DNA from: Nitrospirota bacterium
GTDB lineage: Bacteria > Nitrospirota > Nitrospiria > SBBL01 > JAADHI01
Reading direction: 5' to 3'
DNA: 62,093 nt
Assembly: GCA_029261155.1 (NCBI GenBank)
Contig: JAJDBW010000007.1
Location: 1-62,093, forward strand
The translations under genes were made by a program, and so were the position numbers. Below the pieces are notes generated by a model, which had not been told where the DNA came from, searched no databases, and saw nothing but the letters and a program-made list of their open reading frames with translations. This document shows positions 55,580-62,093 of this stretch, in pieces. How positions within the stretch are numbered: position 1 is the first letter of the stretch; each line of letters starts with the position of its first letter.

Positions 55580-56235
55580 TCAATCACTCCGTAATCCCGT
55601 CCCAGTGTGAAGCGTTTCTCAATCATCTTCACCCCTTGATTCAGGGCCTGCGCGATCAGAAAATAAATCACCAGAACGATTATAAAAATTTCTGCGGAGC
55701 GGAGCGTGGATGCGCGGAGCACCTGCGCCTCGAAGGTTAGATCGCTGAGGGTGATGAGTGAAACCAAGGCCGTGGATTTGAGCAGTTCGATCAAGAGGTT
55801 TCCAAAGGGCGGCAGCATGGCGACCAGTGCCTGGGGCAGGATGATTCGCCGCATGGCCGTGGCGTGTGTGAAGTTGAGGGCTGCTGCGGCATCCCACTGA
55901 TTCCTTGGAACGGCCTGGACGGCGCCGCGGACCACTTCCGCGCCGTAGGCGCCGATGTTCAGCCCCAGCACGACAATGCCCACCGTCATCGCATTCAATT
56001 CTATACCAAGCAGAGGCAGGGCGAAGTAGGCCCAGAAGAGCTGAACCAAGGCCGAGGTTCCCCTGAAAAAGTCGATGTACACGAGGGCCAAGGCCCGAAG
56101 CAACCGCACCTTCGAAAGCCGCGCCAAGCCGGCTGCAAAGGCCGCAACAAAGGCCAAAAGGGCGCTCGAAAGGGTGATGACGAGGGTGATCTTCAATCCG
56201 GGAAGCAGGTTTTTCATCAGTTCGAGTGTGTCCAC
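55576..56235 (-). CDS. ehuC: Ectoine/hydroxyectoine ABC transporter permease EhuC
   Basis: A 219-residue homologue of EhuD with a similar fold: the FRGTSALVQLFWAYFALP segment and the EAA loop VPRNQWDAAAALNF. It lies 26 bases after ehuB. Both permeases belong to the same family and only gene order separates them. Confidence 0.9.
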   Translation of the reverse strand: MDTLELMKNLLPGLKITLVITLSSALLAFVAAFAAGLARLSKVRLLRALALVYIDFFRGTSALVQLFWAYFALPLLGIELNAMTVGIVVLGLNIGAYGAEVVRGAVQAVPRNQWDAAAALNFTHATAMRRIILPQALVAMLPPFGNLLIELLKSTALVSLITLSDLTFEAQVLRASTLRSAEIFIIVLVIYFLIAQALNQGVKMIEKRFTLGRDYGVIE

Positions 56236-56261
56236 GTCTTATCATCCCCCTGTCCGTTTTG

Positions 56262-57146
56262 CTAACCTGCTGATCCATTCGGTCCCTTGCACAGCGTTTC
56301 AGCCCTGACATCCCCCGGAAGCTCGGATTCCGTCAATCCGAAAGGGGCAACCATTTTTCGATGCGCCTCGGAGCCGATAAAATCTTCTAAGTGCATGTTG
56401 AGTCCCTTGAGAAGCGTCTCGTCCTCCTTCCGGACGCCGAATGCGCCGTAGCCGATCACCCGTTTTCCTTCGATGACGGGATCGGTAAAGGGCGTGGCTT
56501 TCTCGAGCTCTTTTTCATCCACCTTGTTCATCATGTCGTTGATGGTGAGACTTGTTCCTGCATAGGCATCGATCCGGCCCGACTGAACCGCGGCGACCGC
56601 GCTCGGCGCATCCGGAAGGATCGCGATGCGGTCATCCGGCACGCCGACGGCGCGCGCGTATCCGAGTTCCACCGCGCCGGCAACAACGCCGAGGCGCGCA
56701 TCGGGCGTTTTGGCAAGATCTTCGTAGCTGTGGAGCTTGAAAGGATTCCCCTTTTTAACGAGAAAGGCCTCACCCACTTTGTAGGTGGGATGCGTAAAGG
56801 CGATCTCCTTGCAGCGTTCGGGCAGGATGTACATGCCCGCCGCGATCATGTCGAAGCGCTTTGCCTTGAGCCCCGGGATGAGGGCGCCGAACTCGGTCAG
56901 CACGCCCTCGACTTGCTTAATGCCCATCCGCTTTGCAAGTTTCCGGGCAATCTCCGGGGCCTCGCCGGTCAGGCGATCCGCTTTGGGGTCGTGATAGGCA
57001 AAAGGGGCCTCATTGGCATAGCCGATCTTGAGGACGCCGTCACGGCGGATCCGCTCCAGGGCCGGGGTCTGATCCAGCCCTTTGTCCTGGCAGGCGTTTG
57101 CCGCCAAAAGACAGAGGACAAGGACCGGCAAGATTTGAAGGCGCAA
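56262..57146 (-). CDS. ehuB: Ectoine/hydroxyectoine-binding protein EhuB
   Basis: A 294-residue solute-binding lipoprotein. The lipobox is LAANAC. The family-3 start VLKIGYANEAPFAYHDP, the GEAPEIARKL stretch and the AAGMYILPERCKEIAFT segment match EhuB. It is the first transporter gene, 22 bases after ectD. The transporter normally acts in nutrient uptake, but here sits with synthesis genes. Confidence 0.9.
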   Translation of the reverse strand: MRLQILPVLVLCLLAANACQDKGLDQTPALERIRRDGVLKIGYANEAPFAYHDPKADRLTGEAPEIARKLAKRMGIKQVEGVLTEFGALIPGLKAKRFDMIAAGMYILPERCKEIAFTHPTYKVGEAFLVKKGNPFKLHSYEDLAKTPDARLGVVAGAVELGYARAVGVPDDRIAILPDAPSAVAAVQSGRIDAYAGTSLTINDMMNKVDEKELEKATPFTDPVIEGKRVIGYGAFGVRKEDETLLKGLNMHLEDFIGSEAHRKMVAPFGLTESELPGDVRAETLCKGPNGSAG

Positions 57147-57168
57147 AGCAGGGCCGATGCGTCTTTGT

Positions 57169-58104
57169 TTATATCCGTTCAGATGCGACCGCCTCCAAAG
57201 GGCTGTAGTCCCTGTTACTCAGAAAAGGCGGCCGAAAGCGCCCGGCGCCAAAGGGCTTGGGGGCGGGGAGATTATGAACGCTGTTGAAGACAAAGAAGGT
57301 ATTCGTCCTTGCCCTGGGGGATATATTATCGGGCGATCCGTGCATGATGTTTCCCTCGGTCAAAACGAGTGTCCCCGGCGGCCCGTAAACGCCCACCAGA
57401 TCCCCCTCGTCTACAAGCCGCGCAATGGCCGCTCTGCTCGGTGAGCCGTAGGCCTGCTTTTTGAGCGATTCCTTGAAATGGTTCTGCGGGGTTTGTCCCG
57501 CACAACTCACGAAGCGTTTGTGCGAGCCCCGGATCAGGTAGAGGGGGCCGTTGAATTCGGTGTTCTCCGTCAGCATGATGCATGCCGAAAGACAGCGTGG
57601 CCGTGGAAAGCCGTCCTCGGCATGCCAGGTTTCAAAGTCCGAGTGCCAGGGAAAGGATTTCCCTTCGAGCCCCCTTTTGATGTTGATTCTCGAATGATGG
57701 ATGTAAACATCCCCACCAAGTATCTGCCTCACCTTGTCCAGAATCCGGCGGTCTCTTGAAAGCCTGTCGAACACCGCGCTGAAGCGATGCGGGCTGAAAA
57801 TGGTCCGCAACGCACCGCTTTCCGGCTCGGTAACGTATTCATCCCTTGTTTGAAGGGATTCGGATTGGATGAGGTCTTTGAAGGCTTCGAGAAAAACCGC
57901 GACTTCTTCTTTGGAAAAGAGGGAGGGGAAAAGCATGAATCCGTTTTCTTCATACGATCCAAGCGCTTCCTTGTTCAGGCCGTGTTTGATTTCGCCCTGG
58001 AAGCCTTCATAGACAACGGGATCGCAACGATCGAATATTTTTTCCTTTTCACGGCGGGTGGGATAGTCGTCCTTGATTTCCTGTACTTCCGCTATTTCCG
58101 GCAT
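57169..58104 (-). CDS. ectD: Ectoine 5-hydroxylase
   Basis: A 311-residue Fe(II)/2-oxoglutarate dioxygenase that makes 5-hydroxyectoine. The family signature FPWHSDFETWHAEDG holds H154 and D156, and H255 (NIMHGSPDN) completes the iron triad, matching the spacing of known EctD (H146, D148, H248). The ATG at 58104 is chosen because AGGAG is seven bases upstream; an ATG at 58110 touches it and the frame stays open to 58194. A 250-base gap to the gene upstream contains a palindrome, so it may have its own promoter. Confidence 0.95.
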   Translation of the reverse strand: MPEIAEVQEIKDDYPTRREKEKIFDRCDPVVYEGFQGEIKHGLNKEALGSYEENGFMLFPSLFSKEEVAVFLEAFKDLIQSESLQTRDEYVTEPESGALRTIFSPHRFSAVFDRLSRDRRILDKVRQILGGDVYIHHSRINIKRGLEGKSFPWHSDFETWHAEDGFPRPRCLSACIMLTENTEFNGPLYLIRGSHKRFVSCAGQTPQNHFKESLKKQAYGSPSRAAIARLVDEGDLVGVYGPPGTLVLTEGNIMHGSPDNISPRARTNTFFVFNSVHNLPAPKPFGAGRFRPPFLSNRDYSPLEAVASERI

Positions 58105-58327
58105 TTTCATTCTCCTGTTGTTTCCGCATGACAGATTTCGCCTCACCCGCCGGCCCAGAAAATTCCACAAGAAACAATAGGCGAAGACATTCACGGAACA
58201 CTTAGCTTATTTGCAGGCCGGTTTGGCGTAAGGGAATCCGCTTTATCTTCCGCGACGCGATCTTTTCTATGGAATCGCCAATTGCAGGGAAGGATCGTTT
58301 GCTTTACGATGGCACCTTAAATATGTA

Positions 58328-58351
58328 TTACCGGGGATGCATTCCCGGTAA
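58328..58351. repeat. 24-base palindrome between the LEA-like gene and ectD
   Basis: TTACCGGGGATGCATTCCCGGTAA is self-complementary except for one mismatched pair (G-T). It lies four bases after the LEA-like stop codon. It could be a weak terminator on the minus strand (no T run) or a protein-binding dyad. Confidence 0.55.
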
Positions 58352-58354
58352 CGC

Positions 58355-58909
58355 TCACTTTGCGGGAGACGCTTCCTTGCCCGTCCTTTCCTCTTTCAAC
58401 GCTTTTTCAATTTCTGTGATCTTTCTAAAGTCCTCTGCAAGTAATTTATCAACATCACTTAATTGTTGTAATTTTTGCGCTTGATAGTGTTGCCAGAGTT
58501 TTTCCCCGACGGACTGAAACTGCTTGTCGCGTTCGGATTTTAAGTGATGTTCTTCTATCTTCATTTTGGTTGCCTGAACGGCTTGGGTGGTTAACTCACC
58601 TAATTTTTCGGCCCCTTCTTTGACGAATTCGCCTAATTTTTCGGCCCCCTCTTTGAGGGTCTCCTTCGTTTGATCCGTTCCTGTCTTCAAGGCTTCACCG
58701 CCCTTTTCGGCTCCCTCTTTGAGGGTCTCCTTCGTTTTATCTGTGGCGGCGCCGGCAATGTCTTCCCACTCGGATGCGTGAGTCAGCTTATCCTCTTCTG
58801 CCAGATTTTCCTTGCCGACTGTTTCTGTGTGGGTTTCGTTGATTTTTACATTGCTTCCCTTGGTGCTGCCGGACATTTCTTGAGTCTCTTGTTTATTATT
58901 TGTTGTCAT
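58355..58909 (-). CDS. LEA-like hydrophilic repeat protein
   Basis: A 184-residue protein that is very hydrophilic, with no Cys and one or two Trp. It carries 11-residue repeats of the group-3 LEA type (TKETLKEGAEK, LGEFVKEGAEK, LGELTTQAV) and a longer helical C-terminal half. Such proteins protect membranes and enzymes during drying or salt stress. It lies between ectC and ectD, 64 bases after ectC, in the operon direction. It is not part of known ectoine clusters that I recall. An alternative is a phasin-like coiled protein. Confidence 0.75.
   Translation of the reverse strand: MTTNNKQETQEMSGSTKGSNVKINETHTETVGKENLAEEDKLTHASEWEDIAGAATDKTKETLKEGAEKGGEALKTGTDQTKETLKEGAEKLGEFVKEGAEKLGELTTQAVQATKMKIEEHHLKSERDKQFQSVGEKLWQHYQAQKLQQLSDVDKLLAEDFRKITEIEKALKEERTGKEASPAK
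58638..58740. repeat. Internal direct repeats in the LEA-like gene
   Basis: A 37-base unit (58638-58674) recurs at 58704-58740 with two or so changes, a period of 66 bases or 22 residues, two LEA-type 11-mers. Confidence 0.85.
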
Positions 58910-58973
58910 TGGTCCTCCTTTTTATCCTTGGTTTATCCATTGCGGAGCATATGCTTTTTCCCAGTAGCCCGAA

Positions 58974-59369
58974 TCACCCTTCTACGATTAAAGGATATGC
59001 GCCCTCGTCATCGTGGTTTTCCCGGCCGGTCAGCGCCGGGGTGAAAGCACAGATCAACCGCATGTCCGTTTTGGCTTTAAGCAGGTGGCGTTCATGCCGG
59101 TTGAGTGCGTACAGGGTGCCGTCCGAAATTGCATGGGTTTTACCCGTCTCCAAATCCTCGATCTCCCCTTCGCCTCCGACACAATAGACGGCCTCCAAAT
59201 GATGCTTGTAATACAAATAGGTCTCCGTTTCGGCAAAGACCATTGTCTCGTGAAAAGAGAAGCCCATGCCATCGTTTCTCAGGACAAAACGGCGACTGAC
59301 CCAGTTCCCGTTTTTGGCCTTGATGTCCCGTTCGGTCCCGATGATGTCTTTCAGGCGCCGAACAATCAT
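58974..59369 (-). CDS. ectC: L-ectoine synthase
   Basis: A 131-residue cupin that closes the ectoine ring from N-gamma-acetyl-diaminobutyrate. The start MIVRRLKDIIGTERDIKAKN, HETMVFAETETYLYYKHHLEA and CVGGEGEIEDLETG are highly typical. Length is normal. It overlaps ectB by four bases. Confidence 0.96.
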   Translation of the reverse strand: MIVRRLKDIIGTERDIKAKNGNWVSRRFVLRNDGMGFSFHETMVFAETETYLYYKHHLEAVYCVGGEGEIEDLETGKTHAISDGTLYALNRHERHLLKAKTDMRLICAFTPALTGRENHDDEGAYPLIVEG

Positions 59370-60637
59370 AGGGCGCTTCCTACGGCAAACACGGTCTTTG
59401 ATCGAACGGTTTCCTCGAGCGCTTCGTCTATGATGTTCAATCCTTCTTTTAGCAGCGGCTCTTCAATCGTTAGGGGCGGCAGCAGCTTTAAGACTTGGGA
59501 ATCGCAACCCGAGGTCTCAATGAGCATGCCTTTCTCGAACGCGGCTTTAGACACCTCTTTGGCCGCCCCGTTTTTCTTTAAATCCAGGCCCCAGATCATG
59601 CCGCAGCCCCGTAGTTCGCAACCGGGAGATTTTTCCAGCATACTTTCCAGCGCTTCTTTCATGATGGCGCCCTTGAACAGAACCGCATCGGACAGCTTGT
59701 CGTTGTCCCAGTATCTAAGCGCCTCCGTTGCCGCGACAAACGCAAGGTTGTTGCCGCGGAATGTCCCTGTGTGCTCACCCGGCTGCCATTGATCGAGTTC
59801 GGGCCGCATCAAAAGCAAGGCCAGCGGAAGGCCGCCGCCGATGGACTTCGACATCGTCACCATATCCGGCGTGATCCCGGCCCGCTCGAAGCTGAAAAAG
59901 GGTCCGGTCCGTCCGTTTCCCGCCTGGATGTCGTCGACGATCAGGAGAATGTCGAATTCGCGGCAGAGATGCTCAAGGTCTTGAAGCCATTCGTCCCGTG
60001 CCACGTTGACCCCGCCTTCGGCCTGAACGGTTTCGACGATGGCCGCCGCCGGCAAGTCCAGCCCGCTGCTGCCGTCCTCAAGATAACGCCTGAGGTAATC
60101 GATAGTATCCACCTCCGGTCCCAGGTAGCCGTCGTAGGGCATGAAGGCCGTATTGGCCCGAATGCCGTAGGATTCGTCCCGGTAAAAAGAGTTGCCTGTA
60201 ACGGCAAGGGCGCCCATTGTGAGGCCGTGGTAGGCATTTGTAAAAGCCAAAATGCTGGAACGTTGCTTGACCAATCGCGCAAGCTTTAAAGCCGTTTCAA
60301 CGGCGTTGGTCCCCGTGGGACCGGTAAATTGCACTTTGTAATCGAGATGTCTGGGTAATAAGATGGTGTCCTCGAGTTTCTGAAGAAAATTCCTTTTGGC
60401 CACAGTCGCCTTGTCTAAGCCGTGGATAACGCCATGACCCTCCAGATATGCGATCAGCGCTCCGGTAATATCCGGGTTGTTGTGGCCATAGTTGAGTGTC
60501 CCGGCCCCGGAAAAGAAATCCACGTAGCGCTTGCCCTGCTCGTCGTAGAGGAGGGCGCCTTTTGCGGTGTCGAAAATAGCGGGAAAGGACCTTATATACC
60601 CTCTTACCTCGGATTCACGTCGTTCGAAAATACGCAT
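59366..60637 (-). CDS. ectB: Diaminobutyrate-2-oxoglutarate aminotransferase
   Basis: A 423-residue PLP aminotransferase that makes L-2,4-diaminobutyrate from aspartate semialdehyde. The N-terminus (FERRESEVRGYIRSFP) is family-typical; the PLP Lys is K264 (TMSKSIGGG), with the Asp in IVDDIQAG. The ATG has a GGGGGAG ribosome site and lies 26 bases after ectA. Confidence 0.96.
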   Translation of the reverse strand: MRIFERRESEVRGYIRSFPAIFDTAKGALLYDEQGKRYVDFFSGAGTLNYGHNNPDITGALIAYLEGHGVIHGLDKATVAKRNFLQKLEDTILLPRHLDYKVQFTGPTGTNAVETALKLARLVKQRSSILAFTNAYHGLTMGALAVTGNSFYRDESYGIRANTAFMPYDGYLGPEVDTIDYLRRYLEDGSSGLDLPAAAIVETVQAEGGVNVARDEWLQDLEHLCREFDILLIVDDIQAGNGRTGPFFSFERAGITPDMVTMSKSIGGGLPLALLLMRPELDQWQPGEHTGTFRGNNLAFVAATEALRYWDNDKLSDAVLFKGAIMKEALESMLEKSPGCELRGCGMIWGLDLKKNGAAKEVSKAAFEKGMLIETSGCDSQVLKLLPPLTIEEPLLKEGLNIIDEALEETVRSKTVFAVGSAL

Positions 60638-60663
60638 CAGTTTTCTCCCCCTCAGATAAAGAT

Positions 60664-61161
60664 TTATTGTAGAAACGGACCTATCGTGAGGCGGATTTCC
60701 TGCTCATGGACCGTCTCTCCGAAATGTTGCGATTCCAGAAATGTATCCTCGCGGCAAACAACGCCGAGGCGTTTTGCAAGCTTTTTGAAAAGATGTTTCG
60801 ATGCTGCGTTAGAAGGCGTCACCGTGGCCTCAAGATACCTTACACTTCGACAAACCGGCCGGGAGAGGATGTCATCGATCATGGATTGCCCGATCCCTTT
60901 GCCGCGCGCTTCTTGGCGAACTGCGAGCTGCCAGATGAAAAGGCGGTCTTTTTCATCCGGGAGTCGATAGGCGGATGCAAAGCCGACCATTCTATCGCTG
61001 CTCTCCACGACCGCGCTTGTCTCGGAGAAGTGCGCCCCGACAAGAAAATATAGGTACTTCGAATTTAGATCCAAGGGAGGTCCACATGAACGCACCAGGT
61101 TAAATATCCCCCTGCCGTCTTTTGTGTGGGGTCTTCGTATCAAAAACGCCGCGTCGGTCAT
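60664..61161 (-). CDS. ectA: L-2,4-diaminobutyrate gamma-acetyltransferase
   Basis: A 165-residue GNAT enzyme, the first ectoine-specific acylation step. The acetyl-CoA loop is RQEARGKGIGQSMI and the PLDLNSKYLYFL stretch is family-typical. The ATG at 61161 is preferred to a TTG at 61176. It leads the operon; no dedicated regulator such as EctR and no aspartokinase lie alongside. Confidence 0.95.
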   Translation of the reverse strand: MTDAAFLIRRPHTKDGRGIFNLVRSCGPPLDLNSKYLYFLVGAHFSETSAVVESSDRMVGFASAYRLPDEKDRLFIWQLAVRQEARGKGIGQSMIDDILSRPVCRSVRYLEATVTPSNAASKHLFKKLAKRLGVVCREDTFLESQHFGETVHEQEIRLTIGPFLQ

Positions 61162-61436
61162 GGCTTTATCGTTCAATTTTATAGAGATAGGAATCCCAGC
61201 CCCCTCATTGAATTATGCCTTTTCCTTGCACGAAATAGTGCACTATGCGTTCCCTCTCGTTTCGAAACCGGTGAGAGGTGTTTTGTCTTTTCTTTTATCG
61301 TCTGCCAACACGGCAACATTCTCTATGTATGTTTAGAACTTTACAATCTGCAAGGCCTTCCCTCGTGGCAGCGGTATGAGTCTCCCATCTATAAGAAGGT
61401 GACATGTCGAACCGGGCCTTAGACTCACTATGTTCT
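61162..61436. other. Intergenic region upstream of ectA
   Basis: 275 bases before the ectoine operon. Minus-strand TATAAA near 61179-61184 could be a -10 box, but no strong -35 is seen. No gene is recognised. Confidence 0.35.
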
Positions 61437-61916
61437 TCATTGTATTCCCCACAGCTTCCATAACGCCTCCTTTGCTAGCTCCTCCACATCCCCTCCCTTG
61501 TCGAGTTCGGCCGCCTTTCGGTAGGCCTCTTCGGCATTCTCTTCATCGTCACAGTTTAAAAGCGATTCGCCCAGAAAGAGAAAGGCCACGGGGCTTGTCG
61601 GCGTTGCCTCGGCAATCTGAGTGTATACTCTGACTGCGTCTTGAAATTCCCCGAGCCGTTGGTGGCAGATTCCCATGATGTATTTTGCCGTTATGTTTGA
61701 AGGCTCCATCAAAACGGCCCGTTTCGCATAGGCCTTGGCGGTTCCGTAGTCTTCCATGAGGACATTCGCATGAGACATGAGCGTTAGAACCCTCGGATGC
61801 GATGGGTATTGACCGAGGAGGGAGGACAAGCGCTCGTAGGCCTTTGAAGGGGACGTTTCGATGACCTCCTCGATTTCTCCCAATTTTCTGTCGAGCAATC
61901 GTTTCGGATCCGGCAT
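61437..61916 (-). CDS. Small TPR protein
   Basis: A 159-residue protein made mostly of tetratricopeptide repeats (HPRVLTLMSHANVLMEDYGTAKAYAKRAV, AKYIMGICHQRLGEFQDAVRVY, AFLFLGESLLNCDDEENAEEAYRKA). No signal peptide from the ATG at 61916; the frame stays open to 62045. No enzyme domain. The gene is upstream of ectA and reads the same way, but is 275 bases away and has no known link. Confidence 0.65.
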   Translation of the reverse strand: MPDPKRLLDRKLGEIEEVIETSPSKAYERLSSLLGQYPSHPRVLTLMSHANVLMEDYGTAKAYAKRAVLMEPSNITAKYIMGICHQRLGEFQDAVRVYTQIAEATPTSPVAFLFLGESLLNCDDEENAEEAYRKAAELDKGGDVEELAKEALWKLWGIQ

Positions 61917-62093
61917 GATTATAGAAAAAGTTTTACTAAAAACCTCTTTATTTAACTTGCCTCTTAACAATTCACAGCTTGCTTCAGAACGGGTGTATGT
62001 TGCACACACAGGCTTAAAAGTCGATTGGGAAGTTGGGGCTCCCATTGTCTTCGATTAAACCGGTAACAGAATTCATTGAGATACTCTTGTAAA

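Noticed and set aside
55619-56311. Open frame of 230 residues in the ehuC region
   Set aside because: Overlaps ehuC in another frame and has Arg/Gly/Pro-rich composition typical of a shadow.
56391-57287. Long open frame antisense to ehuB and the end of ectD (298 residues)
   Set aside because: It is a shadow of GC-rich codons in genes with clear family motifs; no ribosome site or known domain.
59013-59792. Open frame of 259 residues antisense to ectB and ectC
   Set aside because: Ser-rich shadow of two well-identified genes.
61908-61920. TATAAT directly before the ATG of the terminal TPR gene
   Set aside because: Only one base separates it from the ATG, so a -10 role would place the transcript start inside the gene; no -35 box.

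Overview
The window looks like a chromosomal segment of a Gram-negative, free-living bacterium. Evidence for an outer membrane is BamD, SurA, an Slp lipoprotein, a porin-like barrel, RND efflux with a TolC-type partner and a heptose-activating enzyme. The gene mix (CstA, HEPN-tailed siroheme reductase, CzcCBA, ectoine genes, many sensor kinases) would fit Nitrospirota or a nearby lineage, but nothing here is diagnostic, so that placement is a low-confidence guess.

Layout. 1-143 is the right end of an IS3-family element. 279-9703 is mainly signalling: a histidine kinase, a single-domain response regulator and a REC-GGDEF-EAL protein in one tight unit, then a rhodanese, an unknown protein, a TPR protein, a hybrid PAS-PAS-GAF kinase and a tandem TerB protein. 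cstA follows. 11743-24515 is a metal-homeostasis block. A minus-strand operon holds a porin, a metal-binding protein, NikR, and an ABC ATPase and permease with His-rich tails. It is divergent from a plus-strand His-rich exported protein, CzcCBA-type efflux, a HupE/UreJ-family protein and a DUF6488 protein.

24753-43251 is mostly housekeeping: ilvA, a c-type cytochrome, a cupin, an HNH protein, two tRNA-Leu genes, engB, the minus-strand bamD-rfaE2-mfd-ppiC-surA unit, fabH, the tig-clpP-clpX operon, slp and an ABC-F ATPase. 43420-49320 holds a TusA-like protein with a siroheme sulfite/nitrite reductase, a Kelch protein and an unusual fusion of a histidine phosphatase with a phosphofructokinase-like domain.

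49635-53365 is an IS21-family element (6-bp target duplication) interrupted by an IS256-family element (8-bp target duplication); both transposases are broken. It sits directly against a minus-strand osmoadaptation operon, 61161 down to 53370: ectA-ectB-ectC, a LEA-like protein, ectD, ehuB-ehuC-ehuD-ehuA and a methyltransferase. Synthesis of ectoine, hydroxylation and re-uptake are thus grouped, with no degradation genes visible. A TPR protein closes the window.

The most unusual items are the phosphatase/PFK-like fusion with altered sugar-phosphate ligands, the siroheme reductase with a full Cys set in both halves, the extended ectoine operon with a hydrophilin and a methyltransferase, NikR inside a Znu-type ABC operon, and two genes whose promoters imply leaderless mRNAs.
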